Part shown: piece after piece, positions 18,050-30,426 of the stretch
Numbering within the stretch: position 1 is the stretch's first letter
Layout of the letters: each line of letters starts with the position of its first letter
NCBI RefSeq assembly: GCF_014650915.1
Contig: NZ_BMVW01000004.1
Span: 227,978-291,977, forward strand
Direction of reading: 5' to 3'
DNA: 64,000 nucleotides
From: Streptomyces poonensis
GTDB lineage: Bacteria > Actinomycetota > Actinomycetes > Streptomycetales > Streptomycetaceae
The notes under the pieces: generated by a model
The model's input: the letters and a program-made list of their open reading frames with translations, nothing else
Database searches by the model: none
What the model was told of the DNA's origin: nothing
Translations under genes and position numbers: made by a program

Positions 18050-20566
18050 ATGTCACGCACCCGCACCCGGTCGTCCCGCACCCGCTGGAGACTGGGCGTC
18101 ACCGCGTCCTCCCTGTTGATGGCGGCGGCGGTCGTCCCGGGCCCGGCGCAGGCCGAGGACGGCACCGAGGCCGCCGACACCACCGACTACGCGATCACCG
18201 TCGACCCGAAGGCCAAGGGCGCGAAGATCGACGACACGATGTACGGCGTCTTCTTCGAGGACATCAACCGGGCCGCCGACGGCGGTCTGTACGCCGAACT
18301 CGTGCAGAACCGGTCCTTCGAGTACTCCACCGCCGACAACCGCTCGTACACCCCGCTCACCTCCTGGACCGTCACCGGCACCGGCCGGACCGCGGACGAC
18401 GACGGCCGCCTCAACGAGCGCAACCGCACCTACCTGTCCCTCGGCGCCGGCTCGTCCGTCACCAACTCCGGCTACAACACGGGCATCAGCGTCGAGCGCG
18501 GCAAGAAGTACGACTTCTCGGTCTGGGCCCGCGTCGACGGGCGGACGCGCCTGACCCTCACCCTCACCGACTCCGAGGGCGAGCTCGCCAAGGCCCGCAA
18601 GGTCACCGCGCGCGGCGGCTGGGCGAAGTACGAGGCGACGTTCACCGCGAGCCGCACCAGCACCACGGGCCGCGTCACCGTCGCCACGGATCAGGCGGCC
18701 GCCCTCGACATGGTCTCCCTCTTCCCGCGCGACACCTTCAAGGGCCGCGAGAACGGCCTGCGCGAGGACCTCGCCGAGAAGATCGACGCGCTGGACCCCG
18801 GCTTCGTCCGCTTCCCCGGCGGCTGCCTGGTCAACACCGGCTCCATGGAGGACTACAGCGCGGAGTCGAACTGGGAGCGCAAGCGCAGCTACCAGTGGAA
18901 GGACACCATCGGCCCGGTCGAGGAGCGCGCCACCAACGCCAACTTCTGGGGCTACAACCAGAGCTACGGGCTCGGCTACTACGAGTACTTCCAGTTCGCC
19001 GAGGACATCGGCGCCATGCCGCTGCCCGTCGTCCCCGCCCTCGTCACCGGCTGCGGCCAGAACAGGGCCACCGACGACGAGGAACTGCTCCAGCGGCACA
19101 TCCAGGACACCCTCGACCTGATCGAGTTCGCCAACGGCCCGGTGACCAGCGAGTGGGGCCGCAAGCGCGCACAGATGGGCCACCCGAAGCCGTTCGGCCT
19201 CACCCACCTCGGGGTCGGCAACGAGGAGAACCTGCCGGTCGAGTTCTTCGCCCGCTTCGAGAAGTTCCGCGCCGCGATCGAGGCCGAGTACCCGGAGATC
19301 ACCGTCATCTCCAACTCCGGCCCGGACGACAGCGGCACGACCTTCGACACGGCCTGGGGGCTCAACCGCGAGGCGGACGTCGACATGGTCGACGAGCACT
19401 ACTACAACAGCCCGCAGTGGTTCCTCCAGAACAACGACCGCTACGACTCCTACGACCGCAGCGGCCCCAAGGTCTTCCTCGGTGAGTACGCCTCCCAGGG
19501 CAACGCCTTCAAGAACGCCCTCTCCGAGGCCGCGTTCATGACCGGCCTGGAGCGCAACGCGGACATCGTGAAGCTCGCCAGCTACGCGCCGCTGCTCGCC
19601 AACGAGGACTACGTCCAGTGGTCGCCCGACATGATCTGGTTCAACAACCACGCGTCGTGGGGCTCGGCCAACTACGAGACGCAGAAGCTGTTCATGACCA
19701 ACGTCGGCGACCGCGTCGTCCCGTCGACCGCCACCTCCACCCCCTCGGTGAGCGGGCCCATCTCGGGCGCCGTCGGCCTGTCGACGTGGGCGACCACGGC
19801 CGCGTACGACGACGTGAAGGTCACGGGCGAGGACGGCACGACGCTGCTCAGCGACGACTTCAGCGGTGACGCCGCGCAGTGGACGCACACGGGCGGCGGC
19901 AGCTGGACCGTGCAGGACGGGCAGTACGTGCAGACCGACGAGGCGGCCGAGAACACCATGGTGTCGGCCGGCGACACGTCCTGGACGAACTACGACCTCA
20001 GCGTGAAGGCCACCAAGAAGTCCGGCAAGGAGGGCTTCCTGATCGCCTTCGGCGTCAAGGACACCGGGAACTACTACTGGTGGAACCTGGGCGGCTGGAA
20101 CAACACGTCGTCGGCGGTCGAGCAGGCTTCGGACGGCGGCAAGTCGACACTCATCTCCAAGCCGCACTCGATCGAGACGGGCCGCGCCTACGACATCGAC
20201 ATCAAGGTGCGCGGCCGCCAGGTGACCCTGTACCTCGACGGCCAGCAGTGGGGCAGCTTCACCGACGACAAGCCGGCCGAGCCGTTCCGTCAGGTGGTCA
20301 CGGAGGACGCGAAGACCGGTGACCTGATCGTCAAGGTCGTCAACGCCCAGTCGGCGGACGCCCGTACGGCGATCGACCTGGGCGGTGCGAAGGTCGCGTC
20401 CAAGAAGGCGAAGGTGACCACGCTGGCCGCCGCGCCCGACGCGGTGAACACGGAGACGGAGACACCGGTGAAGCCCGAGCAGTCGGTGTTCACCGGGGTG
20501 TCCGACCGGTTCACGTACACCTTCCCGGCGAACTCGATCACCTTCCTGCGGATCAAGCAGAAGTAG
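18050..20566 (+). CDS. Secreted alpha-L-arabinofuranosidase (GH51) with C-terminal accessory domain
   Basis: The 838-residue enzyme should remove L-arabinose side chains from arabinan or arabinoxylan. A signal peptide spans residues 1-36 (RLGVTASSLLMAAAVVPGPAQA). Next are the N-terminal GH51 motifs MYGVFFEDINRAADGGLYAELVQNRSFE, then a carbohydrate-binding-like insert, then the barrel. The acid/base is Glu392 in GVGNEEN and the likely nucleophile is Glu479 in FLGEYASQ. A beta-sandwich resembling a LamG/DUF1080 module lies within about residues 590-760. ATG at 18050 has GGAG close upstream; the frame is open further, but that part is the promoter. A strong terminator follows. Confidence 0.93.
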   Translation: MSRTRTRSSRTRWRLGVTASSLLMAAAVVPGPAQAEDGTEAADTTDYAITVDPKAKGAKIDDTMYGVFFEDINRAADGGLYAELVQNRSFEYSTADNRSYTPLTSWTVTGTGRTADDDGRLNERNRTYLSLGAGSSVTNSGYNTGISVERGKKYDFSVWARVDGRTRLTLTLTDSEGELAKARKVTARGGWAKYEATFTASRTSTTGRVTVATDQAAALDMVSLFPRDTFKGRENGLREDLAEKIDALDPGFVRFPGGCLVNTGSMEDYSAESNWERKRSYQWKDTIGPVEERATNANFWGYNQSYGLGYYEYFQFAEDIGAMPLPVVPALVTGCGQNRATDDEELLQRHIQDTLDLIEFANGPVTSEWGRKRAQMGHPKPFGLTHLGVGNEENLPVEFFARFEKFRAAIEAEYPEITVISNSGPDDSGTTFDTAWGLNREADVDMVDEHYYNSPQWFLQNNDRYDSYDRSGPKVFLGEYASQGNAFKNALSEAAFMTGLERNADIVKLASYAPLLANEDYVQWSPDMIWFNNHASWGSANYETQKLFMTNVGDRVVPSTATSTPSVSGPISGAVGLSTWATTAAYDDVKVTGEDGTTLLSDDFSGDAAQWTHTGGGSWTVQDGQYVQTDEAAENTMVSAGDTSWTNYDLSVKATKKSGKEGFLIAFGVKDTGNYYWWNLGGWNNTSSAVEQASDGGKSTLISKPHSIETGRAYDIDIKVRGRQVTLYLDGQQWGSFTDDKPAEPFRQVVTEDAKTGDLIVKVVNAQSADARTAIDLGGAKVASKKAKVTTLAAAPDAVNTETETPVKPEQSVFTGVSDRFTYTFPANSITFLRIKQK

Positions 20567-20576
20567 CGCCGGACGA

Positions 20577-20614
20577 GGGCGCGGCCCCGGCGGGGATCCG
20601 CCGGGGCCGCGCCC
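20577..20614. terminator. Bidirectional terminator
   Basis: Perfect 17-base arms (20577-20593 and 20598-20614) enclose the loop GGAT. It lies between the convergent arabinofuranosidase and oxidoreductase genes, 10 and 7 bases from their stops, so it can serve both. Confidence 0.85.
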
Positions 20615-20621
20615 GCGCCCG

Positions 20622-21518
20622 TCAGCCCAGCAGCTGGGCGAGGCGGCGCCAGCCCTCGAGAGGGAGATCCTCCTGAGGGTTGTCGGTGACCACCTGGAAG
20701 GCCACGTGGTCGGCGCCCGCGGCGTAGAAGGCGTCGACGGCGGCGCGGACGCGGTCCTCGTCGCCCCAGGCGAACACCGCGTCGACCAGACGGTCGCTGC
20801 CGCCGTCCGCGAGGTCGTCCTCGGTGAAGCCGAGCCGCAGGAAGTTGTCGGTGTAGTTGGGCAGGCCCAGGTAGAAGGAGAAGTAGGCGCGGGCCGTGGC
20901 GCGGGCGCGCTCCGGGTCGGACTCCAGGACGACCTTCAGCTCGGGCGCCAGCAGCGGGCCGTCGCCCAGCGCCTCGCGGGCCTGCGCGGTGTGCTCGGGC
21001 GTGACCAGGTACGGGTGCGAACCGGCGGCCCGGTCGTGGGACAGCTTCAGCATCTTCGGGCCGAGCGCGGCCAGCACCCGGCGCCCGGCGGGCACCCCCG
21101 CGGCGTCCAGCGCGTCCAGGTAGCCGACCATGGCCGAGTACGGGCGGCGGTACCGGTCCGTGACCTTGGCATGACTCACGCCGAGGCCCAGCAGGAAGCG
21201 GCCGGGGTGCGCGGCCTCCACGTCGGCGTAACGCCGCGCGGTGTCCTCGGGCTCGTAGTCCCAGATGCTCTGGATACCGGTCGCCACGGTGAGCCGCGTC
21301 GTCGCGCCGAGGAGCGGCTCCGCGTGCTGCGCGCCGGGGCTGCCGCCCAGCCAGACGGCGCCGTACCCGAGCTCCTCGATCTCGGCGGCGGCCTCCGCGA
21401 TCTCGCCGCGCCGCGCCGGGTCCTCCGACCGCAGGCCGATGCTCCACAGGCCGTACCGCCCGATCGCCTCCTTCAGTGGTGCGCCGCGGTCCGTCGCGCT
21501 CGTCGTGACGTCGTTCAT
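20622..21518 (-). CDS. LLM-class F420-dependent oxidoreductase
   Basis: The 298-residue protein has a luciferase-like TIM barrel: GRYGLWSIGLRSEDP, AEIEELGYGAVWLGGSP, RLTVATGIQSIWDYEP, RFLLGLGVSHAKV and AGADHVAFQVVTD. Actinobacterial members use coenzyme F420 more often than FMN. The arrangement resembles the MSMEG_4141-type subfamily. The substrate is unknown. ATG at 21518 (MNDVTTSATD) is used because GGAGGG lies about eight bases upstream; the frame is open 15 codons further. It shares a terminator with the convergent GH51 gene. Confidence 0.87.
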   Translation of the reverse strand: MNDVTTSATDRGAPLKEAIGRYGLWSIGLRSEDPARRGEIAEAAAEIEELGYGAVWLGGSPGAQHAEPLLGATTRLTVATGIQSIWDYEPEDTARRYADVEAAHPGRFLLGLGVSHAKVTDRYRRPYSAMVGYLDALDAAGVPAGRRVLAALGPKMLKLSHDRAAGSHPYLVTPEHTAQAREALGDGPLLAPELKVVLESDPERARATARAYFSFYLGLPNYTDNFLRLGFTEDDLADGGSDRLVDAVFAWGDEDRVRAAVDAFYAAGADHVAFQVVTDNPQEDLPLEGWRRLAQLLG

Positions 21519-21642
21519 GGGTTCAGCCCTCCGTTTCGTCGGCACCGCCGTAGCGGCTGACACGGCAGGTCCAACGAGCGGGGCGGCCGGGATAGTCCCC
21601 GGCCGGTCGGGTGGCCGGCAGCCGTCAGGAGACCGGCAGCCG

Positions 21643-21954
21643 TCAGGAGACCAGCAGCATCAGGACGAGGGCGACGGGCGTGAGAAGCATCGCGGCCAGA
21701 TGGCTCAGCACCGTGCGTGTCATGCCCAGCACGGAGAACAGCACCAGTCCGCCCACGAGCCAGCAGCCGAAGATCTGGAGCCCGAGGAACTGAGCCGCGG
21801 TCTCCTGCTCGCGCGTGGTGGTCTCGACGAACAGCGGTGAGCCGATCAGCATCCAGAAGAGCACACAGCTCAGCAGCGCGTCGACCGTTCCCAGGACGGC
21901 CGCGACCGGCCGGTCCGCCTCACGTGCTCTTCGCCGCAGTCGTATGACGTTCAT
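21643..21954 (-). CDS. Small membrane protein, function unknown
   Basis: The 103-residue protein begins MNVIRLRRRAREADRP, a positive-inside N-terminus, followed by three hydrophobic segments: VLGTVDALLSCVLFWMLIGS, LQIFGCWLVGGLVLFSVLG and LSHLAAMLLTPVALVLMLLV. I do not recognise a family. ATG at 21954 is chosen because the 49 upstream codons in the same frame look like non-coding GC-rich sequence. It is divergent from the blaI-like gene, with a 179-base gap. Confidence 0.65.
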   Translation of the reverse strand: MNVIRLRRRAREADRPVAAVLGTVDALLSCVLFWMLIGSPLFVETTTREQETAAQFLGLQIFGCWLVGGLVLFSVLGMTRTVLSHLAAMLLTPVALVLMLLVS

Positions 21955-22133
21955 GGCGGGCGAGCCTATAGGGGCCACAGGGGGCCGTGACGAAGACCGG
22001 TGGGCGCCTTCGCGGTACGGCGTGGAAGTGCCGTTCGGGGGACGGCGTGGAAGTGCGTGGTGGTCTACTGCAAGGGCCGCTACCTTCCTCCGGGAAGGCA
22101 CCGGGACCCAGGGCGAGGGAGCAGGTCGGGGCG

Positions 22134-22508
22134 ATGAGACCGTTCGGTGAACTGGAAGCGGATGTCATGCGTGTGGTGTGGGCGAGCGTGGAACCCGTCA
22201 GTATCCAATGGATCACCGACACCCTCAACGAGGGCCGTCCGCTGGCTTATACGACCGTCATGACGGTTACCGAGCGCCTGCGCTCCAAGGGGTGGGTGGG
22301 GCGAGTCAAGCAGGGCCGGTCCTACCGCTACAGCGCGCTGCGGTCGGCGGAGGACTACACGGCCGCGCTGATGGAGCAGGCCCTCGAGTCCTCGTCCGAC
22401 CGGGCCACCGCGTTGCTGCATTTCGCCGGCCGTCTCGGGGCCGCGGAGGCGGCGGCCCTGCGCAAGGCCCTGGAAGCCCTGCCCGCCGACCCGGATGCCG
22501 AACTCTGA
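22134..22508 (+). CDS. BlaI/MecI-family winged-helix repressor
   Basis: The 124-residue protein matches Penicillinase_R proteins: MRPFGELEADVMRVVWA, then VSIQWITDTLNEGRPLAYTTVMTVTERLRSKGWVGRVKQGRSYRY, the winged helix that reads a TACA/TGTA dyad, and a C-terminal dimerisation helix ending ALRKALEALPADPD. Such repressors are inactivated by cleavage, triggered by a membrane metallopeptidase. The next gene is an M56 peptidase and overlaps it by 14 bases, so the two form a sensor-repressor pair. No beta-lactamase gene is near; the acyltransferase at 24197 has a matching operator. Confidence 0.93.
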   Translation: MRPFGELEADVMRVVWASVEPVSIQWITDTLNEGRPLAYTTVMTVTERLRSKGWVGRVKQGRSYRYSALRSAEDYTAALMEQALESSSDRATALLHFAGRLGAAEAAALRKALEALPADPDAEL

Positions 22509-23481
22509 GGCTGCTGTTTTGTTCATCATCGTTGGCTTACTCGTCTACGCGTTGCTTCTCGGCGGGCCGGTGGCCCGTCTGCTGGCCCGGGCGCGCTGGG
22601 CCAGCCGTTTCCCGCAGACCGCCCTGCGGTGCTGGCAGGCCTGCGCCGTGAGTCTGTTCGCCGCGGTGGCGAGCCTTCTGCTGCTGCTCGGCCATGACGC
22701 GTGGGAGCACAGCGTGGCGTGGCTCTTCGACGCCGACATGTGGAAGGTCCATGCCGCGTACGGCGGTCACTGGCTGGTCGAGGGGATCAACCAGACGGCG
22801 CCCTGGGTGCTGTCCCTGGGCGTGTTCGCGCTGGTCGTGCCCACCCTGTGGCACCTGGTACGACTGCGGCGCGAGCGCAGGCGGCACCGTCTGACCGCGG
22901 ACGCCGTGAGTGCGCCCGGCCGGATCGGTGACGGGGACGTACGGGTGCTGCCGCACTCCGCGCCGGCGGTCTTCTGCGTGCCCGGAGGACGGAACGGCTC
23001 GCGCATCGTCGTGACCACGGCCGCGGTGGAGATGCTGTCCGAGCGTGAGCTCGCCGCGGCCCTGGAGCACGAGCGCGCGCACCTGAAATACCGTCATCAC
23101 CGCGCCTTCCTGACCGCGGACGTCCTGCTGTGGGCCTTCCGGTGGAGCCGGTTCGCCCGTATGTACGCCCGGCAGGTGCGCCGGCTGGCGGAGATGGCCG
23201 CCGATGACGAGGCGGCACGCAAGTACGGGCGGCGGCACGTGGCCTCGGCACTGCTGGAGATGTGCCAGGTGGGTCCGACGGTGCTGACGCCCGGGCTGCC
23301 GGCGCTGACCGGGACCGATCCGGCCGAGCGCGTGCGTCGGCTGATCAAGGCCGCGCCGTCCCGGGCGAAGGCGTGGGGTTTCGCGCTGGGGGTGGCGGTG
23401 TCGGCCGTGGTGCCGGTGCTGCCGTTGCTGCTGGCCCTGACTCCGGCGTTCCTCCTCGCCGGAACGGCCCACGGGTGCTGA
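22495..23481 (+). CDS. M56-family membrane metallopeptidase (BlaR1-like)
   Basis: The 328-residue protein has membrane segments at about residues 8-28, 47-67, 102-122 and 285-320. Its zinc-protease motif is HERAH, with His192, Glu193 and His196, inside a cytoplasmic domain (SERELAAALEHERAHLKYRH; AEMAADDEAARKYG supplies the third metal ligand). There is no extracellular penicillin-binding sensor domain, unlike BlaR1, so the inducing signal is unknown. It probably cleaves the repressor encoded just upstream. ATG at 22495 overlaps the end of the blaI-like gene. No better start is visible. Confidence 0.88.
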   Translation: MPNSEAAVLFIIVGLLVYALLLGGPVARLLARARWASRFPQTALRCWQACAVSLFAAVASLLLLLGHDAWEHSVAWLFDADMWKVHAAYGGHWLVEGINQTAPWVLSLGVFALVVPTLWHLVRLRRERRRHRLTADAVSAPGRIGDGDVRVLPHSAPAVFCVPGGRNGSRIVVTTAAVEMLSERELAAALEHERAHLKYRHHRAFLTADVLLWAFRWSRFARMYARQVRRLAEMAADDEAARKYGRRHVASALLEMCQVGPTVLTPGLPALTGTDPAERVRRLIKAAPSRAKAWGFALGVAVSAVVPVLPLLLALTPAFLLAGTAHGC

Positions 23482-24122
23482 CCGCCCGGCCCGCTCTGTC
23501 GGTTCGCACTCACGGCGCACTCGGCGGGGAAGGCATGCGGCTGTCGGCAGGCCTGAAAGCGCATGCGGGGCCACCTTGCTGGCGCCGCTCCGGGCGCGTG
23601 GCGGACAGGCGGCGAGACGGGTGGTGCGGTGGGGTACCTGGCCGGGGGCACGCCATCGGGCACAGGGGGAGGTCCAGGCACCTGGCGGAACTGCTGGGGC
23701 GGCTGGTGAACGGGTCGGGAGCAAGCGGCGGTGGGCGAGAAGACCCGGGGGAGCCATAGGCAGGTATTGCCCCGGCTCCGCGCGTTGACCGCACTCGGCG
23801 ATGCTGTGGAGGCGCCGCCGGAACGATCGATGGGGCGTCGACCCCCTCAAACTACTACGCGCGATAAAAGTTCGCTGCCGGAACCTCGACATCCGTATGT
23901 GTGCCCGCACCGAGAACGGCCCGCGAGGGAAGAGGTGTGCAGGTCGCAGTACTGGTATGGAGGAATGGCGCGCTGTGCGTGATCGCGCGGGCCGCACTCC
24001 GCTTGCCGGCGCACGCATCGCACGGGTCACGATCGGCGTCCCTTGTTCCCCTCGCGGCTGCTGCGAGCCGCGGCGACCGGCGCCACGCACGGGCCCTGCC
24101 CTTGCCGGTCGGCCGGAGAAAT

Positions 24123-24138
24123 CCAGCCGATCGGCTGG
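24123..24138. promoter_or_regulatory. Perfect 16-base palindrome upstream of the acyltransferase
   Basis: CCAGCCGATCGGCTGG is perfectly self-complementary with no loop, 58 bases before the ATG at 24197. The form fits a dimeric repressor site rather than a terminator. No candidate protein can be assigned. Confidence 0.4.
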
Positions 24139-24177
24139 CTGTCTGCTGCCGGTTGTCGGGTGGGGCGCGGCAATGAG

Positions 24178-24195
24178 CTACTACACGCTGTAGGG
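24178..24195. promoter_or_regulatory. BlaI-type operator at the acyltransferase start
   Basis: CTACTACACGCTGTAGGG contains the perfect dyad CTACA-CGC-TGTAG (24181-24193), close to the TACTACA/TGTAGTA consensus of BlaI/MecI operators. It ends two bases before the ATG at 24197, and TACACG inside it could be the -10, so bound repressor would block a leaderless transcript. A BlaI-like gene lies 1.7 kb upstream. Confidence 0.55.
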
Positions 24196-24196
24196 C

Positions 24197-25435
24197 ATGT
24201 CACCGAATGTGCACACAATCGCGCCTGTAGAGCCTGACACCACCACCGACCCCCTCCCGGACGCTTCCCCGACACCGTCGACGGGACGGCTGGTCGGCAT
24301 CGACCTGGCCCGAGGACTGGCGGTCCTGGGGATGTACACCGCCCACTTCGGCCCGGAACCGGCAGCGGTCGGCGGCTTGCCGGGCTCCTTGCTGGAACTG
24401 GCCCGCGGCCGCTCCTCCGCGCTCTTCGCCCTGCTGGCCGGCTTCACGCTCGTCGTCATCACCGGCCGTCCGCACCCGCGGACCGGGCGTGCCGGACGGC
24501 AGGCGATGGGCCGCGTCGCCATCCGCTCGGTCGTTCTGATCGTCATGGGCCTCGCCCTGACCATGCTGGATACGGAAGTCGATGTGATCCTCGCCTTCTA
24601 CGGGCTCATCTTCCTCGCGGTCCTTCCGCTGTACCGACTGCGGGCCAGGACGCTCGCGGCGATCGCCGCCGTGAGCGCGCTGGTCATGCCCCAGGCGCTC
24701 TACGTCATCCGGCAATGGATCGACGGAGGTGACTGGTCGGACACCGTGATCGCCGCGGACCCGCTGGCCAGGGTCAGCGGCACCGACGGGATCATCGAAC
24801 TGCTGTTCACCGGCGAGTATCCGGTGCTCACCTGGATCTCCTTCATGATCGCGGGCATGGCGGTGGCCCGGCTCGACCTCACCCGCAGTCGGACACGCCT
24901 CCGCCTGGCCGTCACCGGTGGCGCGCTGGCGGTCCTCGGCTACGGCGGGTCCTGGCTGGCGCTGCATCTGGTGCCGAACGCGCTGAGCACCGTCACCGCC
25001 GCCACGGACGGCGGCTCCGCCTCCTCCGCCTGGTGGTCCGACACCGTCGGTTACCTCGAGGACGGCACCCCGGCCGCCTGGCTGCTGGTGGGCGCACCGC
25101 ACAGCCAGACGACCTTCTCCGTCCTCGGTAACACCGGCGTCGCGCTCGCCCTCGTGGCCGCCTGCCTCGCCGCCGTCTCCCGGATGCCGCGAGTGACACG
25201 CCTGGCGGCCCCCGTATCCGCAGTCGGCGTGGTCGCGCTGACCGCCTACGTCGCCCACATCCTCCTCATCCGGGCGATCGGCCTGGAGGAGGAGGCGGGC
25301 CCAGCCCTGTTCGAGCTGACCGCCTTCAGCGCGGCGACCATGCTGCTGGCGATGCTTTACACCCGGCGGTTCCGCCGCGGCCCGCTGGAACACCTCCTGC
25401 ACGCCGCCACGCGACCCGCACGCCGCATCAGGTGA
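24197..25435 (+). CDS. DUF418/HGSNAT-like membrane protein (predicted acyltransferase)
   Basis: The 412-residue protein has about ten membrane segments. After a Pro/Thr-rich N-terminus of about 30 residues comes GRLVGIDLARGLAVLGMYTAHFGP, the first helix typical of heparan-glucosaminide acetyltransferase-like proteins. FALLAGFTLVVITGR and a C-terminal DUF418-like region (LTAYVAHILLIRAIGL) follow. Such proteins are thought to acylate extracytoplasmic sugars or envelope polymers. The ATG has no ribosome binding site and lies directly after a BlaI-like dyad, suggesting a leaderless, BlaI-regulated message. If so, the BlaI/M56 pair senses envelope stress. Confidence 0.82.
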   Translation: MSPNVHTIAPVEPDTTTDPLPDASPTPSTGRLVGIDLARGLAVLGMYTAHFGPEPAAVGGLPGSLLELARGRSSALFALLAGFTLVVITGRPHPRTGRAGRQAMGRVAIRSVVLIVMGLALTMLDTEVDVILAFYGLIFLAVLPLYRLRARTLAAIAAVSALVMPQALYVIRQWIDGGDWSDTVIAADPLARVSGTDGIIELLFTGEYPVLTWISFMIAGMAVARLDLTRSRTRLRLAVTGGALAVLGYGGSWLALHLVPNALSTVTAATDGGSASSAWWSDTVGYLEDGTPAAWLLVGAPHSQTTFSVLGNTGVALALVAACLAAVSRMPRVTRLAAPVSAVGVVALTAYVAHILLIRAIGLEEEAGPALFELTAFSAATMLLAMLYTRRFRRGPLEHLLHAATRPARRIR

Positions 25436-25471
25436 GGACGGCGCCGCGTCCCCGCGCCGCGATCTCAAGGA

Positions 25472-27697
<2,226 letters not shown>

Positions 27698-27701
<4 letters not shown>

Positions 27702-28650
27702 GCAACGGAACGACCGGAACGACGACCGGAACGACGCGTAAGCACACCGCGCTCCCCAAGGCCCGGATCCTCGTGGAAGCCCTGCCCTGGCTCACCCGCC
27801 ACCACGGCAAGACCGTCGTCATCAAGTTCGGCGGCAACGCCATGGTGAACGAGGAGCTGAAGGCAGCGTTCGCGCAGGACGTCGTCTTCCTGCGGCACGC
27901 CGGCCTCAAGCCCGTCGTCGTGCACGGCGGCGGCCCCCAGATCAGCGCCGCCCTCGACCGGCACGGCATCGTGAGCGAGTTCAAGGCGGGCCTCAGAGTC
28001 ACCACCGAGGACGCCATGGACGTCGTACGGATGGTGCTCGCCGGGCAGGTGCAGCGCGAGCTGGTCGGGCTGCTCAACCAGCACGGCCCGCTCGCCGTCG
28101 GCCTGACCGGTGAGGACGCGCACACCATCACCGCGACCAAGCACACGCCCGAGATCGACGGCGAGCTCGTCGACATCGGGCGGGTGGGCGAGATCACCGC
28201 GATCGACACGGGCGCGATCGAGGCCCTGCTCGCCGACGGCCGCATCCCGGTCGTCTCCTCCATCGCCCGCAGTCAGGACGACGGTGATCTGGGTCATGTC
28301 TACAACGTCAATGCTGATACGGCGGCTGCGGCACTCGCTGCGGCACTGGGTGCCGAAACGCTGATGGTCCTCACGGACGTCGAGGGCCTCTACGAGGACT
28401 GGCCGGACTCCGACGAGGTGATCAGCCGCCTCACGGCCACCGAGCTGGAGAAACTGCTGCCGGAGCTGTCCTCCGGCATGGTGCCGAAGATGGAGGGCTG
28501 CCTGCACGCCGTGCGCAACGGCGTGAACACCGCCCGCGTCATCGACGGCCGGGTCCAGCACTCGATCCTGCTGGAGATCTTCACCGACGAGGGCATCGGC
28601 ACCATGGTCGTGCCCGACCCGCAAAAGGACGAGCAAGAGGGGGACGCGGC

Positions 28651-28654
<4 letters not shown>
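27698..28654 (+). CDS. argB: Acetylglutamate kinase
   Basis: The 318-residue kinase phosphorylates N-acetylglutamate, usually the arginine-inhibited step. It shows [17 protein letters not shown] (ATP-binding), [14 protein letters not shown] (substrate loop), [30 protein letters not shown] and [13 protein letters not shown]. The N-terminal Thr/Gly stretch (residues 4-13) is low complexity; an N-terminal helix is typical of arginine-sensitive hexameric forms. ATG at 27698 overlaps the argJ stop. The frame is open far upstream, but that is a shadow of argJ. Confidence 0.98.
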
Positions 28655-29847
<1,193 letters not shown>

Positions 29848-29854
29848 GACGACG

Positions 29855-30394
29855 ATGAGCCAGGCGCAGGACCACGGACAGCACACCGGGCCCGGCGTGC
29901 CGCAGACCCGCACCGCACGCCACCGCCGGATCGTGGACATCCTCAACCGGCAGCCGGTGCGCTCCCAGAGCCAGCTGGCGAAGCTCCTCGCCGACGACGG
30001 GCTGACCGTCACCCAGGCGACGCTCTCCCGCGACCTCGACGAGCTGAACGCGGTGAAGATCCGCAACACCGACGGCGACCTCATCTACGCGGTCCCGAGC
30101 GAGGGCGGCTTCCGCACCCCGCGCGCACCGCTGGGCGAGTCGGCGAAGGAGGAGCGGATGCGCAGGCTCTCCCAGGAGCTGCTGATCTCCGCGGAGGCCT
30201 CCGCGAACCTCGTGGTCCTGCGCACCCCGCCGGGGGCCGCGCAGTTCCTCGCCTCGGCCATCGACCAGGCCGAACTGCACGACATCCTCGGCACCATCGC
30301 CGGCGACGACACGCTGCTGCTGATCAGCCGCGCGCCGGACGGGGGGCAGGCACTGGCGGACCATCTGCTGCGGCTGGCGCAGAACGGCGGCTGA
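29855..30394 (+). CDS. argR: Arginine repressor
   Basis: The 179-residue regulator has an N-terminal winged helix ([38 protein letters not shown]) and a C-terminal hexamerisation and arginine-binding domain ([34 protein letters not shown]). With arginine bound it represses ARG boxes such as those at argC and argG here. ATG at 29855 (MSQAQDHG) has GGAGA 11 bases upstream; the frame is open 11 codons further into the end of argD. It is the last gene of the operon, so its level should follow that of the biosynthetic genes. Confidence 0.96.
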   Translation: MSQAQDHGQHTGPGVPQTRTARHRRIVDILNRQPVRSQSQLAKLLADDGLTVTQATLSRDLDELNAVKIRNTDGDLIYAVPSEGGFRTPRAPLGESAKEERMRRLSQELLISAEASANLVVLRTPPGAAQFLASAIDQAELHDILGTIAGDDTLLLISRAPDGGQALADHLLRLAQNGG

Positions 30395-30426
30395 CGGCGG
30401 CTGACGGCTTCCACGGGCCGGGGGAC

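Larger units (their letters stand above)
23482..24196. other. 715-base gap without a convincing gene
   Basis: Several short frames exist on both strands, but none has Streptomyces-like codon bias, a ribosome binding site at its start, or a recognisable domain. The sequence is less GC-biased around 23840-23960. It contains a TACTACG half-site like that of BlaI operators (23853-23859), a perfect 16-base palindrome (24123-24138) and a BlaI-like dyad (24178-24195). It may be a decayed gene with the regulatory region of the acyltransferase at its end. I cannot name any ancestor. Confidence 0.6.

Noticed and set aside
23801..24193. A 130-codon frame in the gap before the acyltransferase
   Set aside because: Cys/Arg-rich with no domain, no ribosome binding site, and overlapping operator-like sites.
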